Shown here: in pieces, positions 1 to 6,241 of the stretch
Layout: each line of letters begins with the position of its first letter
How positions within the stretch are numbered: the first letter of the stretch is position 1
Assembly: GCA_026770585.1 (NCBI GenBank)
Contig: MU647595.1
Span: 1 to 13,259 of the forward strand
Direction: 5' to 3'
DNA from: Baffinella frigidus
Taxonomy: Eukaryota; Cryptophyceae; Cryptomonadales; Baffinellaceae
Length of the DNA stretch: 13,259 bases
Translations under genes and position numbers: made by a program
Notes under the pieces: generated by a model
Databases searched by the model: none
What the model saw: the letters and a program-made list of their open reading frames with translations, nothing else
Told to the model about the DNA's origin: nothing

Positions 1-276
1 CCACACAACCAGTAAGATTCCTGGTACAAAGTTCTTTTTCAGGAGATGCTAAAAGCAATTGTATGGTACGAAACATGCCGCGACCCCATTTGCTGTCCAA
101 ACGTCCATTCCCCGTACAATTTTTTAAAAGAAGGTTGTAAACACACCACTTTAAAAAGAAGGCTGTAAAACTCATTCAATGGGAATTGTGTGGTAAAGAG
201 TGTTCCAACTTTTTCCGATGTTCCACTTTCGGACACAGGCCTCGTAGTGCTTCGTATCCGAATGGCTGATAGAGCC

Positions 277-449
277 ATTCCGGTAGGACTTGTCGCGTTT
301 TCGACTTCGAGATTTCAAGATTTCAGACTTCAAAAAGGTTTTGAAGGGCGTAAAACGTTTTAAAATACACCGTTTCAAATCTCATGGTACAAATGAAGTC
401 TGAAATTCTCAAATCCCAAATTCGAAAACGCGACAAGTCCTACCGGAAT
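277..449. repeat. 56-bp inverted repeat with 61-bp spacer
   Basis: The left arm (277-332) begins ATTCCGGTAGGACTTGTCGC, and the right arm (394-449) is its reverse complement over all 56 positions with about six mismatches, all in the inner half. The outer 28 bases match perfectly. It could be a small TIR element or an inverted duplication. No target duplication is evident at the borders, and no internal coding sequence exists. Confidence 0.8.
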
Positions 450-453
450 AGCT

Positions 454-508
454 CATAGCGAGGTGCAAATGATTTGCAATATGTACATAGCGAGGTGCAA
501 ATGATTTG
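454..508. repeat. Tandem duplication of a 32-bp unit
   Basis: The 23 bases starting CATAGCGAGGTGCAAATGAT occur at 454-476 and again at 486-508 without change, giving a 32-bp period. This is a recent local duplication immediately beside the right arm of the inverted repeat at 277-449. Confidence 0.75.
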
Positions 509-1199
509 TACAGGGTGGTTCCGTCAACTAAAAAAATATTGACTTGACTTGTTGTCAACTTGAGATTTGTTTGACTTAACTTGACTTAAATATTGAGGCT
601 GGATTCTTGTGAGGACAGAATACAGAATACAGAATGCAAAGTTGCCCTAAAACGTTTTACGGCCACTTTGAGCTCGAATTGTGTGATACATAATGAAACG
701 TTGCGATTTTAATTGCATTAAAAAACGTACCAAGCAAACATAATGCAATTAACGAAACGTTGCGTTTCAACATGATTCCCGTCTCAATACTGTTTTATGG
801 CTGAAGCGTTGCGCTTTTCCTGAAGATTTGCTCAGATTCGAAGTAACTCAAAGTCAATAAGTGACTTTGCATTACGTATTTCGCGAATTAAAAAAGCACA
901 TAGAATCCGCCCTGAATGAGATTTTGAAATAAACGCGATTTGATTGACTTGACGATGGACGAAAAACGAAAAACGAAAAGTTGACCTTCAACGGGAAATT
1001 GGAGGAAAAAAATGGGCAAAAAATGGCTTACGATCATACCCCCCCTGAGATTGGAGCTGGCGTATTTTGGGCTGAAAAATGCACCGTATGTTTTGGCGAA
1101 AAACAGGCTTCGCACGGCCTGTTATAAACAGGCTTCGAACGACCTGGCTCCGATACGACATTCAAGACACTAGAGGAGTTCACTGTCGAGGTCTGAGGA

Positions 1200-1440
1200 C
1201 TGGTTGTGTGAGAGGAGAGGGGAGTGTTGGGGATTAATAAATTTAATAAATCCCACGGCGCCTCGAGTCATAACACAGCCATCCACACGTCTCCTCACAC
1301 CCTACCTACCACCACCTACTGGCAAACACCCGTGTACACTACTCAGACCCCGACTGCATTTACAGCCTCTGCTTTAGTCAAGAGAACCAACCCTTTATCC
1401 CCTCTTCATGAGCCTCTGCACTGGAGAGCTAAACGCGACC
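1200..1440. other. Unassigned sequence before the first tailed repeat
   Basis: A plus-strand frame of 115 residues is open from 1224 to 1571, but it is Thr/Pro/His-rich, has no recognisable domain, and its last third is a translation of the dispersed repeat at 1447-1537. I see no gene here. The stretch is C-rich on the plus strand, with AATAAATTTAATAAAT at about 1235-1250. Confidence 0.4.
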
Positions 1441-1446
1441 CGAAAG

Positions 1447-1537
1447 CAAAAATGCTTTCTCTGCAGATCCCTTCTACGGAACGGCGTGTCGTTGGGCTAT
1501 GTTGGGCGAAATTAAACCTCAAGGACCTAAAGGACCT
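1447..1537 (+). mobile_element. ACCTAAAGG-tailed repeat, subfamily 2 (copy A)
   Basis: The copy runs from AAAATGCTTTCTCTGCAGAT through CTTCTACGGAACGGCGTGTC and TATGTTGGGCGAAATTAAAC to a tail of ACCTAAAGG-like 9-mers. Essentially the same sequence recurs at 9821-9908 (reverse), 11548-11638 and 12806-12886, so this is an interspersed family. A fixed 3' tail of short tandem units with a variable 5' end is typical of SINE/LINE-type retroposons; that assignment is inference. I see no box A or box B promoter and no coding capacity. Confidence 0.75.
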
Positions 1538-1550
1538 CTCTCTCACACAC

Positions 1551-1700
1551 TCCCCCCCCCCCCTTCAGTAATCAGTAATCAGTAATCAGTAATCCCCCTG
1601 CTCTCTCTCTCACTCCCTCCCGAAGGGGGGTACCTCGCGGTTCTCGCCCTCTCTCTCTGGCTCTCTCTCTCTCTCCCTCCCTCCCTCCCTCCCTCCCTCG
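1551..1700. repeat. Simple-sequence block: poly-C, (CAGTAAT)4, (CT)n, (CCCT)n
   Basis: There is a C run at 1551-1563, four copies of the 7-mer CAGTAAT at 1566-1593, CT-rich tracts from about 1598 to 1671, and CCCT tetramers at about 1672-1700. This is pure microsatellite DNA; open frames across it are artefacts. Confidence 0.9.
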
Positions 1701-1723
1701 CAGCAAATGGATCGGGTAATTTT

Positions 1724-1794
1724 GAGTCGTGTCCAAGTTGTGGGGGCTGACACTCCAAATTGGAGTTTCAGCGCCCACAACTTGGACACGACTC
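1724..1794. repeat. Near-perfect loopless 71-bp palindrome
   Basis: The left half (1724-1758, starting GAGTCGTGTCCAAGTTGTGG) and right half (1760-1794) are reverse complements with two mismatches in 35 positions, separated by a single base. The sequence can extrude a long cruciform or, if transcribed, fold into one hairpin. Outside the arms the flanks still share CGGGTA-like blocks (about 1713 and 1801), so the original palindrome may have been longer. Confidence 0.85.
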
Positions 1795-1942
1795 GTCATT
1801 CGTACCCGAATTAAAAAGTCCGTTTGCCCCCTCGCTATCCGAGCTCGGTACCTCCGAGGCCTTGAGCGGCGGTGCACACAGCGGGAGGTCCAGTGCTCTA
1901 GACAACTGGATTCCGCATAACCTTCAGGTACACACAGCGGAC

Positions 1943-1981
1943 TCGCTCTCTCTCACACACACTCTCTCTCTCTCTCTCTCA

Positions 1982-2028
<47 letters not shown>

Positions 2029-2055
2029 TCTCTGCTCTCTCTCTACACACACACA
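1943..2055. repeat. (CT)n and (CA)n microsatellite
   Basis: CT/CA dinucleotides run almost without interruption. The longest pure stretch is (CA)n at about 1984-2026, roughly 21 units, followed by mixed CT and CA up to the CACACACAGG near 2055. Reading frames through it give Ser/Leu/Thr/His or Cys/Val runs and are not genes. Confidence 0.95.
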
Positions 2056-2135
2056 GGTCCCTGTACCTGGACTAGCCACTACACGGGACCCGGTTCGGGG
2101 TTTACAGATTTGATACTCTTTCATATCTTAGCCTT

Positions 2136-2181
2136 CCTTGCGTATCTTAATCTTATTAAGATAAGATTGAGATAAGCAAGG
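2136..2181. repeat. Hairpin, 21-bp arms and 4-nt loop
   Basis: CCTTGCGTATCTTAATCTTA (from 2136) pairs with ATAAGATTGAGATAAGCAAG (from 2161), with two mismatches over 21 positions and a TAAG loop. The flanks (CATATCTTAG and CTATTTAGG) retain weaker complementarity, suggesting an old, larger palindrome. A second compact palindrome, CGGGAGCTCAGCTCCCG, lies at 2240-2256. Confidence 0.7.
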
Positions 2182-2355
2182 ATATGCTATTTAGGCATCA
2201 AACCAAGGCTTACGATAGCATAAAATGGCTCCAACTCATCGGGAGCTCAGCTCCCGCTGGGATTTTCTAAAGCCTGAACCCCTACCCGCGTAGCAGGTCC
2301 ACCTTGAGCTACGGTGTACATGGGTACCTATGGGTAGTGTGGGTAGGACAGACGT

Positions 2356-2484
2356 AGGAGGTGGAGTTAGAATCCATCCGGAAAATGCTCATATGAGCGG
2401 CCGACACGGGGTACAGTAGTGGCACAATGCGTGGCATGTGCGGCGCTGACGCTGGTTGTTTCGCAATAAATTATCAATCTCTCT
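2356..2484 (+). repeat. About 129-bp dispersed repeat, first copy
   Basis: The sequence from AGGAGGTGGAGTTAGAATCC through ATGAGCGGCC and GCGCTGACGCTGGTTGTTT to ATCAATCTCT recurs at 5317-5445 in the same orientation with a handful of substitutions and a one-base indel. There is no coding potential. Its 3' part (from GCGCTGACGC) is also repeated at 2718-2793, so it has been copied in pieces. Confidence 0.8.
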
Positions 2485-2530
2485 GTGGGTAGGAGGGTAG
2501 GATGGGGAACTCCGACCATCGGGTCGAGGA

Positions 2531-2618
2531 GCTCAATCGTAGATTACTCCCAACTCTTCAAGAGTGAGGTGGGCTGTGGCCTTCGATGTGAGTGTAAATA
2601 AAAGCACCAAAGCACCAG
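2531..2618 (+). repeat. 88-bp dispersed repeat, first copy
   Basis: The sequence from GCTCAATCGTAGATTACTCC through CAAGAGTGAGGTGGGCTGTG to GTAAATAAAAGCACCAAAGC recurs at 4025-4111 in the same orientation with only a few substitutions. It contains AATAAA but no convincing ORF. It is probably a fragment of a longer transposable element. Confidence 0.75.
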
Positions 2619-2630
2619 CACTACCCACAG

Positions 2631-2717
2631 CACCTCGCTCATAACGAGCCGCGCCCCCCCCAAGGACCACCGTAGGACCATAGGCGTTTGCCTTCTGTAG
2701 GGTCCTACAGGGGTACC
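2631..2717 (+). mobile_element. Type I foldback element, right-truncated
   Basis: The left terminal repeat ACCTCGCTCATAACGAGCC and C-rich arm are followed by the core, but the G-rich arm and right terminal repeat are missing; the copy ends at CTACAGGGGTACC. An almost identical truncated copy lies at 2809-2894. The complete version with the same diverged left end (CATGTCGAGCCGCGC) is at 3001-3105. Confidence 0.65.
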
Positions 2718-2886
2718 GCGCTGACGCTGGTTGTTTGGCAATAAATTATCAATCTCTCTGTGGGTAGGAGGGTAGGATGGGGAACTCCGACCACAGCACT
2801 ACCCACAGCACCTCGCTCATAACGAGCCGCGCCCCCCCAAGGACCACCGTAGGACCATAGGCGTTTGCCTTCTGTAGGGTCCTACA

Positions 2887-2998
2887 GGGGTACCTCGCTC
2901 ATAAGAAAGCGCCTCCTCCTAGGACCCTACAGTAGGCCTATGCCTAAGGCCCTGTGGTGATCCTAGGGGGTGGGCGTTTCTTATGAGCGAGGTACCCC
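2887..2998. mobile_element. Type I foldback element, complete
   Basis: The terminal inverted repeat is GGGGTACCTCGCTCATAAGA at the left and its complement at the right (TCTTATGAGCGAGGTACCCC-type end). Inside are a C-rich arm (CCTCCTCCTAGGACC) and a G-rich arm (GGTGATCCTAGGGGGTGGG) that also pair. The centre is the core CCCTACAGTAGGCCTATGCC. It is about 112 bp, has no ORF and can fold almost end to end. It is flanked directly by another type I copy on each side, sharing the CAGGGGTACC end. Confidence 0.85.
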
Positions 2999-3000
2999 TG

Positions 3001-3105
3001 TACCTCGCTCATGTCGAGCCGCGCTCCCCCAAGGGACCACCGTAGGGCCATAGGTAGTTGCCTTCTGTAGGGTCCTAGGGGGGTGCGCCTCCTTATGGGC
3101 GAGGC
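3001..3105. mobile_element. Type I foldback element, diverged
   Basis: The left end TACCTCGCTCATGTCGAGCC and right end CCTTATGGGCGAGGCAA are degenerate inverted repeats around a C-rich arm (CGCTCCCCCAAGG) and a G-rich arm (TCCTAGGGGGGTGCGC). It is the complete counterpart of the truncated copies at 2631-2717 and 2809-2894. Confidence 0.7.
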
Positions 3106-3586
3106 AACCTTGTACGCACGTCTCCGAGGCGGGCCCGCTTCTTAAGGCGCATAGACTATTGTATCACTCAACTCAAGGCTAAAGGGCTTGATTTAGGACC
3201 TGTATCGAGAGTAATGATGAAGAAGAAATACGCTCGAGGATGGCACAGGATGTTCCATTGGATAAGCCCCCCTCCCCCTACATGTAGGACCCCCACCAGC
3301 AACCCATAGCAGCTTTTACCGGATCCTTGCAAGAATCCGGGAACATTTGTTTTTTTGGTTGATTCGTAGGACCCTACGGCAGGAGTCCCTAGGGGCCTCG
3401 GAATTGCTGACGGGAGATACGGTCAGATATGTCCGGTTTAGCTGAAATTTGCAACAGTACCCGATCTGGTTATAAACTGCAACGTACATCCTAACCCCCC
3501 CCATTCTCGAGTTGTCATGTAAAAAACATGTCCGCATCCTGCCTGGAAACCAGTGAAGAAGCCTCTAAAGAGAACTCTTTAGAGTT
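3106..3586. other. Unassigned intergenic stretch
   Basis: No gene is recognised. A 73-residue minus-strand frame (3316-3537) has no family signature. A TACATGTA palindrome lies at about 3279, CCCTACGG at about 3371, and a C7 tract at 3494-3500. AGAGAACTCTTTAGAGTT at about 3570-3587 is a small hairpin just outside the next type I fragment. Confidence 0.4.
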
Positions 3587-3727
3587 ACCTCGCTCACAAG
3601 GAGGCGCCCCCCCTACAGGGGACCCTCGCTCATAAGAAACAGCGCCCCCCAAGGACCCTACAGTAGACCTATCCCTAGGGCCCTGCGGTGGTCGTAGGGG
3701 GGGAAGCAGTTTCTTATGAGCGAGATA
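3587..3727. mobile_element. Type I element fragment followed by a complete type I copy
   Basis: 3587-3621 is only a left end (ACCTCGCTCACAAGG, C-rich arm, CTACAGGGG). It is followed at 3622-3727 by a full element whose left end CCCTCGCTCATAAGAAACAG pairs with the right end TTTCTTATGAGCGAGATACC. The core is GACCCTACAGTAGACC and CCTAGGGCCC. The element abuts a solo end, as at 2.9 kb and 6.2 kb. Confidence 0.75.
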
Positions 3728-4024
3728 CCCCTGTAGGACACTACAGTATTCCGATCTAGCCCTACGGTGGTCCTACAGGGATACCCTGTGTGCAGGAACC
3801 CGTAACTTAAGAATACGGGATGCATTCGACCCCAGCATGTTCTTAATTTAGTATCAAAGGATTGACTAAATCTCGCGTTAGTACCAGGTGGTTGACTCAA
3901 CGGCTAAAGAACACGACGCCCGACCGACCCTCGAGCAAGGGTGTTCGAGGTATCCCTGCAGGAGGGGGGGGCAGCTCCTTATGAGCGAGGTGCCCCTGTA
4001 GGGGAGAGTGCCTAGTTCCGGGGA
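3728..4024. mobile_element. Degraded type I fragments
   Basis: 3731-3782 keeps parts of a core (CCCTACGGTGGTCCTACAGG). 3964-3997 is a solo right end (G-rich arm then CTCCTTATGAGCGAGGTGCC). The intervening 3783-3963 shows no gene; overlapping 80-residue frames there are unconvincing. Confidence 0.5.
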
Positions 4025-4111
4025 GCTCACCCGTAGATTGCTCCCGACTCCTCAAGAGTGAGGTGGGCTGTGGCCTTCGATGTGAGTGTAAATAAAAGCA
4101 CCAAAGCACCA
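4025..4111 (+). repeat. 88-bp dispersed repeat, second copy
   Basis: This matches 2531-2618 with a few substitutions, from GCTCACCCGTAGATTGCTCC to GTAAATAAAAGCACCAAAGC. Unlike the first copy it is not joined to block C, which shows that this repeat occurs independently. Confidence 0.75.
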
Positions 4112-4172
4112 AAGCCGCGACTGTTGACTGAACCGAGCAAGTTTCGGACCAGGACGATAACCATCCCGTACC

Positions 4173-4329
4173 ACACAGCGGACTTCGAAGGGATTTTGAA
4201 TAACCCCTAAGCGATAAGACCTAGGACCCTACGGTAGGCAATCCGTAGGGACATAGGGGGATTCCTACGGATAAGGTAACGGAAACTCGGCCCAAAATGG
4301 GCCGAAAATCCCTTCGAAGTCCGCTGTGT
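4173..4329 (+). mobile_element. Type III foldback element, copy 1 (157 bp)
   Basis: 25-bp perfect terminal inverted repeats start ACACAGCGGACTTCGAAGGG (4173-4197 and 4305-4329). Next to the right terminal repeat lies a 17-nt perfect hairpin, CGGCCCAAAATGGGCCG (4288-4304). The middle holds CCTAGGACCCTACGGTAGGC, shared with type I elements. A second 157-bp copy lies in the opposite orientation at 10557-10713. There is no ORF, and no target-site duplication is visible. Confidence 0.85.
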
Positions 4330-4411
4330 AGGTGGCGAGCGGGTCGTTGATGACCCACGAAGGGTCGTAGGCACCTACGTATTGGCCTACATGTAGGTAG
4401 GAGCGTACAAG

Positions 4412-4521
4412 GTACCTCGCTCACAAGAAAACGCCCCCCCCCAGGACCCTACAGTAGGCGTCTGCCTAGGGCCCTACGATGGTCCTATGGGGGGGGGGCG
4501 TTTTCTTCTGGGCGAGGTACC
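4412..4521. mobile_element. Type I foldback element, complete
   Basis: The left end GTACCTCGCTCACAAGAAAA and C9 arm pair with the G10 arm and right end TTTTCTTCTGGGCGAGGTAC. The core is GACCCTACAGTAGGCGTCTG and CCTAGGGCCCTACGATGGTC. The homopolymer arms differ in length from copy to copy, as expected of slippage. Confidence 0.85.
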
Positions 4522-4563
4522 CCTGTACCGAAACATGGGACGGGTGAGGTTCTCGCGTCTTTG

Positions 4564-4716
4564 CCTAAACCCTAAACCCTGAACCCTAAACCCTAAACCC
4601 TAAACCCTAAACCCTCAACCCTAAACCCTCAACCCTAGACCCTAAACCCTAAACCCTCAACCCTCAACCCTAAATCCTGAACCCTGAACCCTAAACCCTG
4701 AACCCTGAACCCTCAA
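4564..4716 (+). repeat. Interstitial telomere-type repeat (CCCTAAA)n
   Basis: About 21 tandem 7-mers of CCCTAAA occur with interspersed variants CCCTGAA, CCCTCAA and CCCTAGA. The mixture of variants and the internal position indicate an old subtelomeric or interstitial block rather than a live chromosome end. A tailed repeat (4730-4786) follows within 15 bases, and AACCCTAAAAA resumes after it. Confidence 0.9.
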
Positions 4717-4729
4717 CGTTCAACTCTTA

Positions 4730-4786
4730 GGGCGTGTCGTTGGCATATGTTGGGCGAAATTAAAACCTAAAGGACCTAAAGGACCT
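4730..4786 (+). mobile_element. ACCTAAAGG-tailed repeat, subfamily 2, 5'-truncated (copy B)
   Basis: The copy begins inside the element at GGCGTGTCGTTGGCATATG and continues through TTGGGCGAAATTAAAACC to ACCTAAAGG units ending ACCTT. It lacks the CTGCAGAT...TTCTACGGAA part present at 1447 and 12806. It lies within the telomere-type block: CCCTCAA repeats precede it and AACCCTAAAA follows immediately. Confidence 0.75.
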
Positions 4787-4851
4787 TAACCCTAAAAACT
4801 CCAGGCTCTACCTCGTGGGCTTGCACCCGCGGTGGTTTGTAAGTTGTAGGG

Positions 4852-4990
4852 TATCCCTTAAGTGGCCAGGGGGTCAAAATTGACCCCCGACAGGTCCTAG
4901 GCAGGTCCGAGGGCCCTACGGTAGGGCGTATGAGCCTACTGGCTAAACCTGTCGGGGGTCAATTTTGACCCCCTGGCCACTGAAGGGATA
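4852..4990 (+). mobile_element. Type II foldback element with 44-bp arms
   Basis: The left arm (4852-4895, TATCCCTTAAGTGGCCAGGG...) and right arm (4947-4990) are complementary over 44 positions with one mismatch. Each arm includes the subterminal palindrome GGGGGTCAAAATTGACCCCC. The core is GGTCCGAGGGCCCTACGGTA and GGGCGTATGAGCC. Sister copies (5835, 12270) have that palindrome on one side only. The right end here therefore looks rewritten as an inverted copy of the left. Confidence 0.85.
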
Positions 4991-5049
4991 GGGCTGTTCG
5001 ATGAATTACAAGGTTTACTCGAGAATAAGGACACGCACCGTCTCTAGGG

Positions 5050-5160
5050 TCCTTCAGGTCCTTTAGGTTCTTCGAGCTCCCAACATAGGCGGACACCGGA
5101 ACTTGTCCCGTAGAAAGGCCATGCTTCCTTTCGGATCACATCAAGTCCCCCTGTACAGAG
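5050..5160 (-). mobile_element. ACCTAAAGG-tailed repeat, subfamily 1, long copy (C)
   Basis: Read on the minus strand: CTCTGTACAGGGGGACTTGA, GAAAGGAAGCATGGCC, GTTCCGGTGTCCGCCTATG, TTGGGAGCTCGAAGAACC, then ACCTAAAGG/ACCTGAAGG tail units. The copy at 10252-10363 matches it over its whole length, so about 110 bp is the longest form visible. Subfamily 1 differs from subfamily 2 mainly between the TTCTAC block and the tail. Confidence 0.75.
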
Positions 5161-5316
5161 AATCGCAGCAGAAACCGGCTAAAGGGTATCCTCATCGGGC
5201 GTGGGTGGTCATATGCTCCTAGGCATAGCCCTGCCGTAGGACCCCAAGGCGGTGCGTGTCCTTAATTTCGAGGAACCCCAGTACGAGATCGTACTGTTTT
5301 GGTTTTGGCAGGCTGC
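5161..5316. other. Short unassigned spacer
   Basis: Nothing is recognised apart from GCCCTGCCGTAGGACC near 5227, which resembles the foldback core, and GTACGAGATCGTAC, a small palindrome at 5281-5294. Confidence 0.35.
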
Positions 5317-5445
5317 AGGAGGTGGAGTTAGAACCCATCCGGAAAATGCTCGTATGAGCGGCCGAAACGGGGTACAGTAAATGGCACAATGCGCAGCATG
5401 TGCGGCGCTGACGCTGGTTGTTTGGCAATAAATTACTAATCTCTT
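5317..5445 (+). repeat. About 129-bp dispersed repeat, second copy
   Basis: This matches 2356-2484 in the same orientation from AGGAGGTGGAGTTAGAACCC to the AATAAATTA...AATCTCT end. The divergence of a few percent suggests that the copies are not recent. The downstream A-block sequence seen at 2485-2518 is not carried over. Confidence 0.8.
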
Positions 5446-5466
5446 CTAACCCTGGAGAGCACCCGC

Positions 5467-5493
5467 AGGTCCTTTAGGCTTTGAATGCTCCCA
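5467..5493 (-). mobile_element. Tail-end fragment of an ACCTAAAGG-tailed repeat (copy M)
   Basis: AGGTCCTTTAGGCTTTGAAT followed by GCTCCCACCATG is the reverse complement of the 3' end of the family. Only about 30 bp survive, as expected of a strongly 5'-truncated copy. Confidence 0.5.
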
Positions 5494-5496
5494 CCA

Positions 5497-5550
5497 TGTT
5501 TGGCAATAAATTATCAATCTCTTTGTTTGGCAGTAAATTATCAATCTCTT
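5497..5550 (+). repeat. Two tandem 27-bp units
   Basis: TGTTTGGCAATAAATTATCA... (5497-5523) is followed by the same 27 bases with one substitution (5524-5550). The motif also occurs at 2457, 2732 and 5418 inside the larger dispersed repeat, so a piece of that repeat has been tandemly amplified here. Confidence 0.8.
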
Positions 5551-5568
5551 TTGGCAGGCTCTACAGAG

Positions 5569-5661
5569 GTATCTCGCTCATAAGAAACCGCCCCCCCCTA
5601 GGACCATGCCTAGGGCCCTAAGGTGGTCCTAGGGTGGGGGCAGTTTTTATGAGCGAGGTAA
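5569..5661. mobile_element. Type I foldback element with shortened core
   Basis: The left end GGTATCTCGCTCATAAGAAA, C8 arm and CTAGGACC pair with GGTCCTAGGGTGGGGG and TTTTTATGAGCGAGGTAACC. The CTACAGTAGGC half of the core is missing, leaving ATGCCTAGGGCCCTAAGGT, which explains the shorter length of about 93 bp. Confidence 0.8.
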
Positions 5662-5736
5662 CCCTGTACTTCAGAAGTCGAAAATGCACGGAGCAGAAAG
5701 GAGGCTGCTTTCTTCGCCACTTTCCTATAAGGCATG

Positions 5737-5750
5737 TATCCCATAAGTGG
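5737..5750 (+). repeat. Solo type II terminal repeat
   Basis: TATCCCATAAGTGG resembles the type II end TATCCCTTAAGTGG with one substitution, without a partner or core nearby. The following stretch to 5834 is G-rich (G12 near 5777) and otherwise featureless. Confidence 0.35.
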
Positions 5751-5834
5751 CAAGCGGATTTAGGGTGGGGTGTGTGGGGGGGGGGGGGTTAGGCGGGGAC
5801 GCGCCGTGTATGTACAGTGTAGGGGGGAGCAACG

Positions 5835-5939
5835 TATCCCTTAAGTGACCAGGCAGTCAAATTTGACTACCAAGAGGTCCTAGGCAGGTCCTAGGGCCCT
5901 ACGGTAGGGCGTATGCGCCTACTGGCCACTTAAGGGATA
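5835..5939 (+). mobile_element. Type II foldback element, 105 bp
   Basis: The ends TATCCCTTAAGTGACC and GGCCACTTAAGGGATA are inverted repeats. A left-side subterminal palindrome AGTCAAATTTGACT sits where the 4852 copy has GGTCAAAATTGACC. The core is CAGGTCCTAGGGCCCTACGG and TAGGGCGTATGCGCCTACT. A nearly colinear copy lies in the opposite orientation at 12270-12374. Confidence 0.85.
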
Positions 5940-5960
5940 GGGATCGGGTAGCACCACCAC

Positions 5961-6034
5961 GCGTGGCCTTTCTACAGAACCAGTTCCGGTGTCCGCCTAT
6001 GTTAGGAGCTCGAAGAACCTAAAGGACCTAAAGG
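5961..6034 (+). mobile_element. ACCTAAAGG-tailed repeat, subfamily 1 (copy D)
   Basis: The copy runs GCGTGGCCTTTCTACAGAAC, CAGTTCCGGTGTCCGCCTA, TGTTAGGAGCTCGAAGAACC, then two ACCTAAAGG units. It is a plus-strand copy starting near the CATGGCC block, shorter than the copy at 5050. Confidence 0.75.
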
Positions 6035-6079
6035 CAGGTTGAGAGAGAGAAACGTGCGGTTATTACGGATCGAATCCAT

Positions 6080-6115
6080 CACGGCCACCATGTGTTCCCT
6101 TCCGTGGTGGCCGTG
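6080..6115. repeat. Perfect 11-bp stem hairpin
   Basis: CACGGCCACCA (6080-6090) and TGGTGGCCGTG (6105-6115) pair perfectly around a 14-nt loop. It lies 13 bases before the next type I element, and nothing suggests a coding role. The nearby GGATCGAATCC is not part of a tRNA fold. Confidence 0.7.
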
Positions 6116-6128
6116 CACGACTGCAGGT

Positions 6129-6237
6129 GTACCTCGCTCATAAGATACTGCCCACCCCCCCTAGGACCAGCATAGGGCCCTAGACATAGGCCTACTGTAG
6201 GGTCCTAGGAGAAGGCGATTTCTTATGAGCGAGGTAC
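6129..6237. mobile_element. Type I foldback element, uninterrupted sister copy
   Basis: The ends are GTACCTCGCTCATAAGATAC and TTTCTTATGAGCGAGGTAC. The core is inverted relative to the copies at 2.9-4.5 kb (CAGCATAGGGCCCTAGACAT, AGGCCTACTGTAGGGTCC). This orientation, and the ATACTGCCC after the left end, are shared only with the neighbour at 6242-6412, marking the two as a recent pair. It provides the empty site for the nested insertion there. Confidence 0.85.
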
Positions 6238-6241
6238 AGGG

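Larger units (their letters stand above)
1..1150. other. AT-rich intergenic stretch, no gene seen
   Basis: Open frames here are 80 residues or shorter, unconvincing in composition and contain no motif I recognise. What can be seen is repeat debris: a diverged direct repeat around 124-168 (TTAAAAGAAGGTTGTAAA-like), the large inverted repeat annotated separately, a run of TTGACTT motifs at 539-588, three ACAGAAT units near 616-637, an 11-bp inverted repeat TAATTGCATTA/TAATGCAATTA at 710-720 and 741-751 flanked by GAAACGTTGCG direct repeats (695-705, 754-764), and paired AACAGGCTTCG motifs near 1102 and 1127. Base composition is clearly more AT-rich than the gene region at 7.1-8.2 kb. I call it non-coding. 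Confidence 0.6.
2443..2894 (+). repeat. Segmental duplication with order A-B-C-A'-C'
   Basis: Block A (2443-2518) recurs as A' (2718-2793) and block C (2616-2717) recurs as C' (2794-2894), each nearly identical. Block B (about 2519-2615) is missing between the second pair. Block C is the left part of a type I foldback element: it begins near CACCTCGCTCATAACGAGCC and carries CGTAGGACCATAGG. B has a separate copy at 4025-4111. This looks like a tandem duplication followed by loss of B. Confidence 0.8.

Noticed and set aside
1125-1150. GGCTTCGAACGACC, resembling a tRNA T-arm
   Set aside because: The arms do not pair as a T-stem and no cloverleaf can be drawn. A similar GGTTCGACCC on the minus strand near 10225 fails for the same reason.
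1840-1852. CGAGCTCGGTACC, identical to part of a common cloning-vector polylinker
   Set aside because: The following bases (TCCGAGG) do not continue the polylinker and no other vector sequence is present; treated as chance.
1760-2124. Open frames across the CT/CA block on both strands
   Set aside because: They are translations of microsatellite DNA and of a palindrome.
4564-4716. Telomere-type repeat considered as a true chromosome end
   Set aside because: It is internal, rich in variant units and followed by more than 8 kb of sequence; it is interstitial or subtelomeric.
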